Source: Pedobacter sp. MC2016-15 (GTDB lineage Bacteria > Bacteroidota > Bacteroidia > Sphingobacteriales > Sphingobacteriaceae). From it: DNA of 64,000 nucleotides. The DNA is taken from positions 868,001-932,000 of the forward strand of contig NZ_JAPIVS010000001.1 in NCBI RefSeq assembly GCF_026239695.1. Direction: 5' to 3'. The position numbers were made by a program, and so were the translations under genes. Under the pieces are notes generated by a model that was given only the letters and a program-made list of their open reading frames with translations, was not told where the DNA came from and did no database searches. Shown piece after piece: positions 51,830 through 60,601 of the stretch. Numbering within the stretch: the stretch's first letter is position 1; each line of letters begins with the position of its first letter.

Positions 51830-53029
51830 TTATTTCGTTTTTTTAACAGCGTAAATGTTTCCTGCAGCATCATCAGAGATGTATACAGTTCCGTTTTTGG
51901 TGATAGTTATTCCTGCGGGTCTCCCGAAACGGGAATCTCCCTGAAGAAAGCCCGTCAGGAAATCTTCAGCTTTAACAGCAGTTCCATTTTCAAAATGGAT
52001 ACGCTGCACCTTGTAGCCTACAGGTTTCGCCGTGTTCCAGGAGCCATGCCATGCCACAAGTCCGTCGCCCGACCAATCTTTGGGGATGTTCGCAGCGCCA
52101 TCAAAAAACGCAAAAGCTATGGGAGCCATGTGGGCGGTCATTTCCAATACCGAAGGCTGTGTGCCTTTCACTACGGCTTCCTTCGTATTGCCGGCAGGGT
52201 CTTCGCGGCTCTTGTCGATCTCCCTCTTACCATAGGCAAACGGAAACCCATAATCGCCACCCTTTACAATACGGTTTACTTCTTCAGGTGGCCAGTCGTT
52301 ACCCTTGGTATCCCCACCGTTATCGATACCCCACATCTCTTTGGTCTGCGGGTGCCAGTCGAACCCAATCGTATTGCGCAGTCCGCTGGCATAAACGGTA
52401 CGACCCCAGGTTTTAGGATCAACCTGTAGCATCACAGCCGTTTCCTTGTCACTTTCCTTACAGTCGTTACAGAGCGAGCCCACACTTATATATAACATCC
52501 CATCCGGACCAAAGTCCATTGTACGGTTGGGATGCTGTCCGCCGGCAGGCAGATCTTTGATCAGCAGCTCCCCGGCATCGGTGTTCAGTGTACCATCAGG
52601 TTTTACCGGATACCGCTTTACCTCATTACTATTGCAGAGGTACATCCAGCCGTCCTTCATAGTGATGCCATGCACCCCTTTGAAGTTAGCCAGCACGGTA
52701 ACCAGGTTTTCGAACTTTCCGTCATTATCCTGATCCTGGAGAAGCAGTACATCTCCCCCATCACGGCGGGTAACATAGATTCTGCCTTCGGGACTCGTAT
52801 AGAGCATCCGGGGTTTCCCCAATCCTGAAGCAGCAACCGAAACCTCAAATCCCTCCGGGACCTTCAGCAATTTCAGCATTGCGGGTTTGTAATCCATCAC
52901 ATCTGCGTAATTGATCACATTCGTGTAGGTGGTCACCTCCTTTACAGGAATGCCACGCTGTGCATTTGCCACTCCTGCACTGAGGAGCATTGCAGACAAT
53001 GCGAGGTAAGGTAGTTTTTTGTTTTTCAT
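51830..53029 (-). CDS. Sorbosone/PQQ-dependent sugar dehydrogenase-like protein
   Basis: From the ATG at 53029 the protein has 399 residues and a signal peptide (VANA-Q at about residue 23). The propeller has LGKPRMLYTSPEGRIYVTRR, GVHGITMKDGWMYLCNSNEV, RTMDFGPDGMLYISVGSLCN and FDWHPQTKEMWGIDNGGDTK, matching the glucose/sorbosone dehydrogenase (PQQ-type) family. It would oxidise a sugar or aldehyde in the periplasm. Genes for PQQ synthesis are not in the window, so the cofactor is unproved. The SMP-30-like gene follows immediately. Confidence 0.85.
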   Translation of the reverse strand: MKNKKLPYLALSAMLLSAGVANAQRGIPVKEVTTYTNVINYADVMDYKPAMLKLLKVPEGFEVSVAASGLGKPRMLYTSPEGRIYVTRRDGGDVLLLQDQDNDGKFENLVTVLANFKGVHGITMKDGWMYLCNSNEVKRYPVKPDGTLNTDAGELLIKDLPAGGQHPNRTMDFGPDGMLYISVGSLCNDCKESDKETAVMLQVDPKTWGRTVYASGLRNTIGFDWHPQTKEMWGIDNGGDTKGNDWPPEEVNRIVKGGDYGFPFAYGKREIDKSREDPAGNTKEAVVKGTQPSVLEMTAHMAPIAFAFFDGAANIPKDWSGDGLVAWHGSWNTAKPVGYKVQRIHFENGTAVKAEDFLTGFLQGDSRFGRPAGITITKNGTVYISDDAAGNIYAVKKTK

Positions 53030-53214
53030 ATATCTTGTAGGTTGTGTTGCTAACATGCACCAGCAGTATAAGTTTTACAGAACCACTTTAAACGCAATTC
53101 TTGTTACCCCCTGAGGTTGTTACAGCTTTCAACTCCACCTTTGTGGAAATCTTTTATAACGCAAAGAAATTAAAAGGCGCAATTTTTGATATCAATTTGA
53201 TATAACTTAATAAT

Positions 53215-54399
53215 ATGCCGGAACAATCACTTTTATTTGAAGCGTTAAAAGACAACAATTACGAAGAAGCCAGGGAATTACTTAAGGATGAATTAAACCT
53301 ACCCGCTGATCTCAGCTCCTTTGAAAGAATCAGATTATTTGACAACCTGATTGAACATAAAGCATTTGATATCATTTTACTTTTTGTTGATCACAAGCTC
53401 ATAGAAACTGATATTTTTGAATATGATACTTTTGAGAACACTATTCTTCAAAAGATAGTATCAAAAGTACAGGACGATGAGAAAAGTCTTTCCTTCCTGG
53501 ATGAATTTCTCGAAGAGCTGGAGAATATCAATGACAGCGTAAACAGTCAGACGCTTCTGGCTTATGCACTTGAAGCCGGAGCCGCCCCTTTTATTATTGA
53601 AAAGTTGATCAGTGCGGGTTCAGACACCGGATGGCTGAACAATGCTGAGCAGAGCTTTTTACATCAGGTAGCCTCCAACAACCGCATTCAGCCTGATACC
53701 GCAGCGGCATATCTCCGCCTGCTGATCAGCGAAGGATTGGATGTAAACGCCCAGGATATTGTAAAGAGCACCCCGCTGATCATCGCGATTTCACGCAATA
53801 AAACCCATCTGATAGATATCCTGCTGGAGAACGGAGCCAGTGCCAATATCCCGGATAAAGAAGAAGAAACGGCATTCTATCACGCAGTTGTGCATCAGCA
53901 AAACTTCAAGCTGTATCAAAAGTTAAAAGAATATGAAAGCCCGGAGTTTGAACACGTCAGCAAGAGCGGCAGTACCCTTTTATTTGAATTCCTCAAAAGG
54001 CTGAACCGTGCTGAAGACTCACAGCTGCTGTTTTTAAAGGAACTGCTCGAAGATGGTGCAGACATGTATACACCTTCCGTTTTTTATGGCAGGGAAAGAA
54101 CTCCCGCTGAAATCGCCGCTGAGAAACCTTTCCCGGTTTTCAATACCATTATGCAGCTGGAGAAGCTGGATATCACGGGCACCGACCAGAATGGTAACTC
54201 GCTGTTGCACCAGGTGTGTGGATTTGATATTAATTTTGATCAGGAGGCAGCAAAAGATACTTACAGAAAAGTAAAATTGCTGATCGAAAAAGGCGCGGAT
54301 GTAAACCTGACCAACAATAAAGATGAAACGCCGCTCGCCCTGGCAATGAGCGATAACCTCAAAACTAAAACGGTAGAACTACTGCTTAAAAACAAATAA
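53215..54399 (+). CDS. Ankyrin-repeat protein (first of a pair)
   Basis: The 394-residue protein has degenerate helical repeats in residues 1-150 and clearer ankyrin units further on, such as LLISEGLDVNAQDIVKSTPL, HLIDILLENGASANIPDKEE and LLIEKGADVNLTNNKDETPL. There is no signal peptide, membrane helix or enzymatic domain. Ankyrin repeats bind other proteins. A second ankyrin gene starts 11 bases later, so both are made from one message. The partner is unknown. Confidence 0.88.
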   Translation: MPEQSLLFEALKDNNYEEARELLKDELNLPADLSSFERIRLFDNLIEHKAFDIILLFVDHKLIETDIFEYDTFENTILQKIVSKVQDDEKSLSFLDEFLEELENINDSVNSQTLLAYALEAGAAPFIIEKLISAGSDTGWLNNAEQSFLHQVASNNRIQPDTAAAYLRLLISEGLDVNAQDIVKSTPLIIAISRNKTHLIDILLENGASANIPDKEEETAFYHAVVHQQNFKLYQKLKEYESPEFEHVSKSGSTLLFEFLKRLNRAEDSQLLFLKELLEDGADMYTPSVFYGRERTPAEIAAEKPFPVFNTIMQLEKLDITGTDQNGNSLLHQVCGFDINFDQEAAKDTYRKVKLLIEKGADVNLTNNKDETPLALAMSDNLKTKTVELLLKNK

Positions 54400-54410
54400 A
54401 CCTGAACCCT

Positions 54411-55751
54411 ATGTCGATGTCTTTTATTATTGCCTGTGAAGCGGGCAAGAGGAAAATTGCGGAAATACTATTAAAGAATAACGAAGTAGATGTGGCCTAT
54501 GCTGATGAAAAAGGCAGAACTGCTTTACACTACGCCGCACACAGGGGCTATTTAGATATCGTTACTTCCCTGATTGAAGCTGGCGCTGATATCGATTATG
54601 AAGATCATAATGGAGAAACCCCTTTGTTTTTCGCGGCATTGCAGAAGCAGAAACAGACGGCGATGTACTTGCTGGAAAAGGGAGCAAAAACGGATATCAG
54701 GGATCACCAGGGAAACAGTCTCTTACACCTCAGCGCAAAAATGGCACAGCAGGAGCTGATGGCAGAATTGCTAAAAACCGGCCTGAATGTAGACCAGGAA
54801 AACAACGATGCACGTACGCCCCTGATGTATGCAGCAAGGAGCAAGAATATCAATACCGTATCCCAATTGCTAGCTATGGGTGCTATAGTAAATGCGACGG
54901 ATAAAGCCGGGAATACTTCCCTGTTCCTTGCCGTAGAATCTGGCAGCATTGCCGTTATTTCCTTGCTGCTAGAAAAGGCTGCAGATATTAATCATGCCAA
55001 CCATAAAGGAGAAACCCCGCTGTTGCTGGCCTGTTATCAAAACAATAATATGGTTATCAAACTATTAGTTGAGCAGGGTGCAGATCTTACGGTTTCTTCA
55101 AACAATGGTTTATCACCAATCTGGTATGCCTGCAATCATAATCAAAAAGAGATTGTCAGCCTGTTCCTTAAAAATGGCATGGATGTAAATTATAGCAAAG
55201 CCCTCACCAATGACGACGATGCTATGAACTCCTATCTGGATTGGGTGCAGACGGCGAACGACTTATCGGCCGACAGAAATTTCTCTCTCAATAACAGTTA
55301 CCAGTATGGTGGTGAATGCCTGCTGCATGTTGCGGTTAAAAACGGGCACCTGAGTCTGGCAAAACTGCTGATCGAAAATGGTGCCGACGTAAACATCCAG
55401 GATGAGAGTGGTAATACATCCCTGCATTACGCCGCTGCCAATGGCAAAAAGGATATAGTTAAATTATTGATTGATAATGGTGCAGACCCTGCAGTGGTCA
55501 ATGTGAAGGAACAAAAGGCCATTGATTATTCCAACATCAAAGGCTTTAATGAAATCACTGCCCTCCTGCTTTCATCCGGATCACAGGAAGCCAATGCGGT
55601 ATTCGCTACCGCCCCTGCGACGGAGCAACCCGCTGCTGCATCCATTAGTAATAAAAAACAGGAACTGCTGGATCTCAAAGATCTGCTGGATGCAGGTATA
55701 CTCACACAGGAGGAATTTGAAACAGAAAAGCAGAAGATCCTCAGAGGATAA
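54411..55751 (+). CDS. Ankyrin-repeat protein with C-terminal SHOCT domain
   Basis: The 446-residue protein carries about ten ankyrin repeats (e.g. GRTALHYAAHRGYLDIVTSL, GETPLFFAALQKQKQTAMYL, GNTSLHYAAANGKKDIVKLL) in residues 1-385, with a longer insert at about 270-300. It ends with a short SHOCT-type domain (LLDLKDLLDAGILTQEEFET), a small domain that often mediates oligomerisation. No signal or membrane segment is seen. It is coupled to the preceding ankyrin gene. Confidence 0.9.
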   Translation: MSMSFIIACEAGKRKIAEILLKNNEVDVAYADEKGRTALHYAAHRGYLDIVTSLIEAGADIDYEDHNGETPLFFAALQKQKQTAMYLLEKGAKTDIRDHQGNSLLHLSAKMAQQELMAELLKTGLNVDQENNDARTPLMYAARSKNINTVSQLLAMGAIVNATDKAGNTSLFLAVESGSIAVISLLLEKAADINHANHKGETPLLLACYQNNNMVIKLLVEQGADLTVSSNNGLSPIWYACNHNQKEIVSLFLKNGMDVNYSKALTNDDDAMNSYLDWVQTANDLSADRNFSLNNSYQYGGECLLHVAVKNGHLSLAKLLIENGADVNIQDESGNTSLHYAAANGKKDIVKLLIDNGADPAVVNVKEQKAIDYSNIKGFNEITALLLSSGSQEANAVFATAPATEQPAAASISNKKQELLDLKDLLDAGILTQEEFETEKQKILRG

Positions 55752-55763
55752 ATGATGTTATAG

Positions 55764-55789
55764 CGGTGCAGTGATTGATCATTGCACCG
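55764..55789. terminator. Hairpin between ankyrin and MDR genes
   Basis: CGGTGCA (55764-55770) pairs with TGCACCG (55783-55789), with inner TGAT/ATCA pairs, making about an 11-12 pair stem. It overlaps the stop of the leftward MDR gene. It is a possible bidirectional terminator. Confidence 0.5.
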
Positions 55790-56723
55790 TAATTACCACC
55801 TTGCCCACAGTCCTGCCGCTCTCTATTTTTTCGTGCGCCAAAGCCATCTCTTCAAGGGCTAAGACAGCAGAAATATGAGGCTTAAGCTTCCCGCTCTCCA
55901 GCCAGCCGGCCAGTAATTTCATATCCGCTCCGTTTGAGGCAACTTTAAAAACACTACCTACAACTCCATAGGCATTGGCTTCTTCTTCCACGGTATCATT
56001 CTTTCCTGAGGGGATACTGATCAGCCTTCCCCCTTTCTCCATCAGCTCCAGGGACCGTTGAATATTATCACCACCCAGCGCATCCAGGCAGAGCGTGATA
56101 CCGGTTACCTTGTTCTCCAAATCTTCGCCATGATAATCAATATGTTCATCCGCCCCCAGACCAAGTACAAACTCCGCATTTTTTGAAGAGGCTGTACCAA
56201 TTACATAGGCTCCGGCGATCCTGGCCAGCTGTACGGCAAAATGCCCTACCCCGCCCGCCGCGGCATGGATGAGTACCTTATCTTCAGCAGAAATATTTCC
56301 TTTGGTATATAGTGCCTGGTATGCTGTTAAGGCCGCAAGCGTAGTTGCCGCAGCCTCCTCAAAGCTGATATTTGAGGGCTTTAATGCCACATGTGAAGCT
56401 GGTGCTGCTACATACTCGGCATATGTCCTGCCATGTCCCGGGAAATTAACCATACCAAATACCTCGTCATTGATCTCAAAATCCACAACCGAGGCTCCCA
56501 TTTTGATTACTACTCCGGCGACATCCCAACCCAGGATGATGGGGTCGTCATTTTTCAGCATACCAAAAGCTCCACCCCCCTTACGGGTTTTGAAGTCGAT
56601 GGGATTAATACTGATGGCTTTTACCTGTATCAGTACCTCATCTTTTCCTGGCTCCGGAACAGGTTGTTCAGAGAGTTTCAAGACTTCCGGATCACCGGGT
56701 ACTTCTATTATTATCGCCTTCAT
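55779..56723 (-). CDS. NADP-dependent MDR oxidoreductase (quinone reductase-like)
   Basis: The 314-residue protein is a medium-chain dehydrogenase/reductase without the zinc ligands. The N-terminal part has VQVKAISINPIDFKTRKGGG-type sequence and ILGWDVAGVV. The cofactor domain has VLIHAAAGGVGHFAVQLAR and the C-terminus LEEMALAHEKIESGRTVGKV. It is typical of quinone oxidoreductase-like enzymes. It is divergent from an AraC-family gene 79 bases away, so that regulator probably controls it. Confidence 0.88.
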   Translation of the reverse strand: MKAIIIEVPGDPEVLKLSEQPVPEPGKDEVLIQVKAISINPIDFKTRKGGGAFGMLKNDDPIILGWDVAGVVIKMGASVVDFEINDEVFGMVNFPGHGRTYAEYVAAPASHVALKPSNISFEEAAATTLAALTAYQALYTKGNISAEDKVLIHAAAGGVGHFAVQLARIAGAYVIGTASSKNAEFVLGLGADEHIDYHGEDLENKVTGITLCLDALGGDNIQRSLELMEKGGRLISIPSGKNDTVEEEANAYGVVGSVFKVASNGADMKLLAGWLESGKLKPHISAVLALEEMALAHEKIESGRTVGKVVITVQ

Positions 56724-56802
56724 ATCTTTCTAATTTAACTAAGTTATACCAATTATACCCACACATGTTGTACAAATCGGTTATTGCACTTACCTTTGTC
56801 CC

Positions 56803-57663
56803 ATGCGCAGTGAACATCTCTATCATCCCTTTTCAGTGAGCTTTGAAACGCTTGACGAATATAATAAATCGGAGCACCAGCACAGCTTTTTTGAATTGGT
56901 TTATATCATTTCAGGCAAAGGCCGGCAGTGCATCAACCAGTTTAAGTTTGACTATCATGCGGGGCATTTGTTTCTGATAACACCTCAGGACTGCCATTCG
57001 TTTGAAATAGACGAAACTACTGAGTTCTTTTTCCTGCGTTTCAATGACATCTATATCAAGTCAAAGGCATTGCAGGTGGAAAACGTTTCGCGGCTTGAAT
57101 ACATTCTGCATAATGCAAATCACAAACCTGGCTGTATATTAAAAAACCAGTCGGACAAAGGACTAGTAAAACCGATGGTGGAAGCGTTACTGCGGGAGTT
57201 AGTGAACAAGGACATCTATGACAGGGAGATTACGGAACACCTGGTTAACACCATCATCGTGATTGTTGCCCGCAATATTGCCAAATACCTCCCTGAGCAG
57301 GTTTATATGAGTTCTGATCAGAAAATAGTAGACATCTTAAACTACCTGCAGCGTAATATATTTGATCCCGGAAAAACACGTGCCTCTGTGGTTAGCGAAC
57401 ATTTTGGAATATCTGAACACTACCTGGGTAAGTTCTTTAAAAAACACTCGGGCCAAACCATGCAGTCTTATCTGAACAATTACCGCAGCTCACTTATTGA
57501 GCACAGATTGAAGCACAGTGACAAGAGGATGAATGAAATAGTTGTGGAAATGGGATTTACAGATGAGAGTCATCTGAATAAATTTTTTAAGAATCAGAAA
57601 GGCATCAGCCCCACTGATTACCGGAAAGCTATACTAGCCAATAAAATGAGTACTGCTGTTTAG
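56803..57663 (+). CDS. AraC family transcriptional regulator
   Basis: The 286-residue protein has an N-terminal cupin-like ligand domain (HSFFELVYIISGKGRQCINQ, then LFLITPQDCHSFEI) and a C-terminal double helix-turn-helix (VSEHFGISEHYLGKFFKKHS, MNEIVVEMGFTDESHLNKFF, ISPTDYRK) characteristic of AraC activators. It is transcribed divergently from the MDR reductase gene and its stop overlaps the next leftward gene by four bases. It probably senses a small molecule and activates the reductase. Confidence 0.92.
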   Translation: MRSEHLYHPFSVSFETLDEYNKSEHQHSFFELVYIISGKGRQCINQFKFDYHAGHLFLITPQDCHSFEIDETTEFFFLRFNDIYIKSKALQVENVSRLEYILHNANHKPGCILKNQSDKGLVKPMVEALLRELVNKDIYDREITEHLVNTIIVIVARNIAKYLPEQVYMSSDQKIVDILNYLQRNIFDPGKTRASVVSEHFGISEHYLGKFFKKHSGQTMQSYLNNYRSSLIEHRLKHSDKRMNEIVVEMGFTDESHLNKFFKNQKGISPTDYRKAILANKMSTAV

Positions 57664-57950
57664 TCTCCTTTGATCCAGACAGAATCTCCATGGACTTCAA
57701 AGCTCATGGTAAAAACACTTTCCAGGGGCAGGTCCCACTCCTTAATCGTCGCTATAATCAACTCAGCTTCACGAAAAGATTTCCCCTGATCCAGTAATGC
57801 ATGTAAGGCAGTTTCTTCTGTCAGGCTACTGCTCTCCGACATAGCGGATGCTACTTCATTCTGGTTGTTACCAACCAAATTCATTATTTTATTGCTGATC
57901 AAATCTTTGAGGCGTAAAATGTATCCGGAAGTAGTCATGATGATATTCAT
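57660..57950 (-). CDS. Small protein of unknown function
   Basis: The protein has 96 residues from ATG 57950 (57938 is an alternative). No family is recognised. It is mixed alpha/beta in look: a helical N-terminal half (RLKDLISNKIMNLVGNNQNE), a Ser/Thr-rich turn, a helix (SFREAELIIATIKEWDLPLE) and a C-terminal strand pair (VFTMSFEVHGDSVWIKGD). It is convergent with araC and overlaps its stop by four bases. The sequence is biased enough in composition to be coding, but confidence is modest. Confidence 0.45.
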   Translation of the reverse strand: MNIIMTTSGYILRLKDLISNKIMNLVGNNQNEVASAMSESSSLTEETALHALLDQGKSFREAELIIATIKEWDLPLESVFTMSFEVHGDSVWIKGD

Positions 57951-58405
57951 AATGGTAAATGTCAGGATTGAGAACACTCTTAAAAATTGTTAAAAATAAA
58001 ACGCACAACTGTAATGAATGCAAACAAATATAAGAAACTGTAGATAAAGGTCCACACTTTATTTGAAAATATTTCCATCGCATAAATCGGTCATGACTAA
58101 TACTCAAACCTATGATATGTAACCATATATAATGATGCCAAAACAATAGCGCAACACAGATTTATTTAAAACCGCGGATTAATACCACTTTAACGTTCAC
58201 TGTAAGAAATAAAATTACATATCACAACATACCCATTTAATCACAATTGGGGAATTACATTCCCGTATATTCCCTAAAGGAGTAAAAACATGCCGTGCCA
58301 AACATAAAAAACCATTAACATACTCATTCACAAGGGTTTTAAGTATGTTTTTAGCGTATCATTGGTCACCTTTTTGCAGTTATGTGATCACTAGACCTCA
58401 TCACT
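57951..58405. other. Intergenic region upstream of the polysaccharide locus
   Basis: This gap of about 455 bases is AT-rich and holds no recognisable gene. A TATATTTG -7-like element on the minus strand at 58025-58032 could serve the small leftward gene. The last 100 bases should contain the promoter of the WecG gene, but I cannot place it with confidence. Confidence 0.5.
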
Positions 58406-59197
58406 ATGAAAAACATCAACGCTAACGGAATCGACTATAACCTTTATACTGGGATCTTAAATGACTTATCATATACGCGCAAGACGGTAATCAATACCAT
58501 CAACCAATACTCATTTTGTATTGCTGAAAGCGACCCGAATTTTAAAAAAGCATTACAGGAATCTGAGGTGTTACTGCCGGATGGCGAAGGAATCGTCATG
58601 GCAGAGCGTATTCTGACTGGTAAAAAGATAAAAAAGATATCTGGAGCCCAATTACATGATCATTTTTTAGCCACATTGGCAAAAAAGAAAGGAAAGTGTT
58701 TTTATCTGGGTTCTTCTCCGGCAACACTTGATAAAATTAAAGCTAATCTGGACAAAGAGTATCCTGAAATTCAGGCTGCGTTTTACTCGCCACCTTTTAA
58801 GACAGAATTTAGCGAGCAGGACAATAAAGATATGATAGATGCCATCAATGACTTTGCTCCTGATGTGTTATTTATAGGATTAACTGCCCCAAAACAGGAA
58901 AAATGGTCACATGACCATAAAGAAGCCATTAATGCAAAGGTTATTTGTGCCATCGGTGCCGTTTTCGACTTTTATGCTGGTACCGTAAAGCGTCCGAGCA
59001 GCACGATGATCAATCTGAAGCTGGAATGGCTGGGCAGACTGATCAGCGAACCAAAGAGAATGTGGCGCAGATATCTCTACTTCGGCCCTATCTATTTGTA
59101 CCTCATCCTAAAGCACAAAATGAAGAATGGCGATCCTATCCCTGAAATGAAAGAGATGACGCTGAAAAATGAGTTCAAAGTCACGAAGGCATCATGA
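58406..59197 (+). CDS. WecG/TagA/CpsF family glycosyltransferase
   Basis: The 263-residue protein has the family hallmarks: the substrate-binding AESDPNFKKALQESEVLLPDGEGIVM, GKKIKKISGAQLHDHFL, GKCFYLGSSPATLDKIKANL, DVLFIGLTAPKQEKW and VICAIGAVFDFYAGTVKRPS. These enzymes transfer a sugar to an undecaprenyl-linked acceptor in cell-surface polysaccharide synthesis. It overlaps the next gene by four bases (ATGA), so the two are translationally coupled. Confidence 0.93.
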   Translation: MKNINANGIDYNLYTGILNDLSYTRKTVINTINQYSFCIAESDPNFKKALQESEVLLPDGEGIVMAERILTGKKIKKISGAQLHDHFLATLAKKKGKCFYLGSSPATLDKIKANLDKEYPEIQAAFYSPPFKTEFSEQDNKDMIDAINDFAPDVLFIGLTAPKQEKWSHDHKEAINAKVICAIGAVFDFYAGTVKRPSSTMINLKLEWLGRLISEPKRMWRRYLYFGPIYLYLILKHKMKNGDPIPEMKEMTLKNEFKVTKAS

Positions 59198-60582
59198 GGG
59201 GCCGGTATACCAATCTGTACAGGATAGTTTTTCTCCTGGCAGATCTGATCTCGCTCAACGTGATCTTTCTCCTGCTGCTTTCCAGGCTGGAAGATATGCC
59301 CTCGACGGACATGAAAAGTTATACGATCTTATATCTTGCCGCTAATGCGGTTTGGCTGGTATGGTCTTATGTGACGGCAACGTATATCATCTACAGTAAT
59401 GTAAAACTAAAAGTGATTTCCATGCGAACCAGCTATTCGCTGGTTTTGTTCTGTATATCGGTTATACTTTTCGCAGCGCTGGTAAACTTCCGTTACGACT
59501 GGTTCTTTATCACCTGTCTGCTGGTTGGCTTCAGTACATTCATTCTGATCAGCCGTCTGTTACTGATTTCATATGTATTATACTCACGAAACAGCCGCTT
59601 TTATACCAATGTAGTGATTATCGGGTGTAATGAAATTTCACGTTCTCTGATCGGTATGATCTATAACAATAACCAGAATGTAAGAATACAGGGGTATTTT
59701 GATTACAATCCTAAAGATTTTAATCAGCAGGATTATCCCTTTCTTGGAGATATTAAAGATTGCCTTGATTTTGCGGTCAATAACCAGATTTCGGAAATCT
59801 ATTGCACGCTATCACCAGAAAATTCGGCAGAACTTTATCAGATGGCAGAAGAAGCTGAAAAACATTTTATCAGGTTCCGGTTTGTGCCCGACTTGCGCAA
59901 ATTTATCGACCGCAAGGTGCATGTCGATTTTATCGACCATATGCCTATTCTCTCTCTGCGTTCTGAGCCAATGGAATACCATACTGCTCAGGTGAAAAAA
60001 CGCATCTTTGATGTGATTATGAGCCTGGCAATCTGTGTACTCCTTTTATCATGGCTGCTGCCGATACTGGCACTGATTATCAAACTCGACTCTCCGGGAC
60101 CGGTATTTTTTACTCAGAAACGCAGTGGTAAGAATAACAAAGAGTTTTCCTGTCTGAAACTACGCAGCCTCAAGGCGCATAATAATGCAGATGGCGCAGT
60201 AGCACAAGTAACCAAAAACGATGACCGGACAACACGTGTGGGCAGATTCCTAAGGAAATCTAACCTCGATGAATTGCCTCAGTTCCTCAATGTACTCATG
60301 GGCCAGATGTCAATAGTAGGTTCCAGGCCGCACATGTTAAAGCATACCGTTGATTTCTCTACGATGGAAAATCAGTACATGGTGCGTCATCTGTCCAAAC
60401 CAGGAGTAACGGGCTGGGCACAGATACACGGGCACCGCGGAGAAATCAAACAACCCGGTCAACTCAGACAGAGACTTGAGCATGATATCTGGTATATTGA
60501 AAACTGGAATATCTGGCTGGATATAAAAATTGTGATGATGACTATATACGTCACTTTCAAAGGCGATAAAAACGCTTACTGA
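59194..60582 (+). CDS. Undecaprenyl-phosphate sugar phosphotransferase (WcaJ-like)
   Basis: The 462-residue protein begins with four membrane helices (about residues 10-130), then a nucleotide-binding-like middle domain (VVIIGCNEISRSLIGMIYNN). The C-terminal bacterial sugar transferase domain follows: a helix at about 270-290, KLDSPGPVFFTQKRSGKNNK, FSCLKLRS, RTTRVGRFLRKSNLDELPQF and MSIVGSRPHMLKH. It starts polysaccharide synthesis by moving a sugar-phosphate to undecaprenyl phosphate. It is coupled to the WecG gene, and downstream glycosyltransferases are on the other strand. Confidence 0.93.
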   Translation: MRGRYTNLYRIVFLLADLISLNVIFLLLLSRLEDMPSTDMKSYTILYLAANAVWLVWSYVTATYIIYSNVKLKVISMRTSYSLVLFCISVILFAALVNFRYDWFFITCLLVGFSTFILISRLLLISYVLYSRNSRFYTNVVIIGCNEISRSLIGMIYNNNQNVRIQGYFDYNPKDFNQQDYPFLGDIKDCLDFAVNNQISEIYCTLSPENSAELYQMAEEAEKHFIRFRFVPDLRKFIDRKVHVDFIDHMPILSLRSEPMEYHTAQVKKRIFDVIMSLAICVLLLSWLLPILALIIKLDSPGPVFFTQKRSGKNNKEFSCLKLRSLKAHNNADGAVAQVTKNDDRTTRVGRFLRKSNLDELPQFLNVLMGQMSIVGSRPHMLKHTVDFSTMENQYMVRHLSKPGVTGWAQIHGHRGEIKQPGQLRQRLEHDIWYIENWNIWLDIKIVMMTIYVTFKGDKNAY

Positions 60583-60601
60583 TATTCCCTTTACCTATGG
60601 A

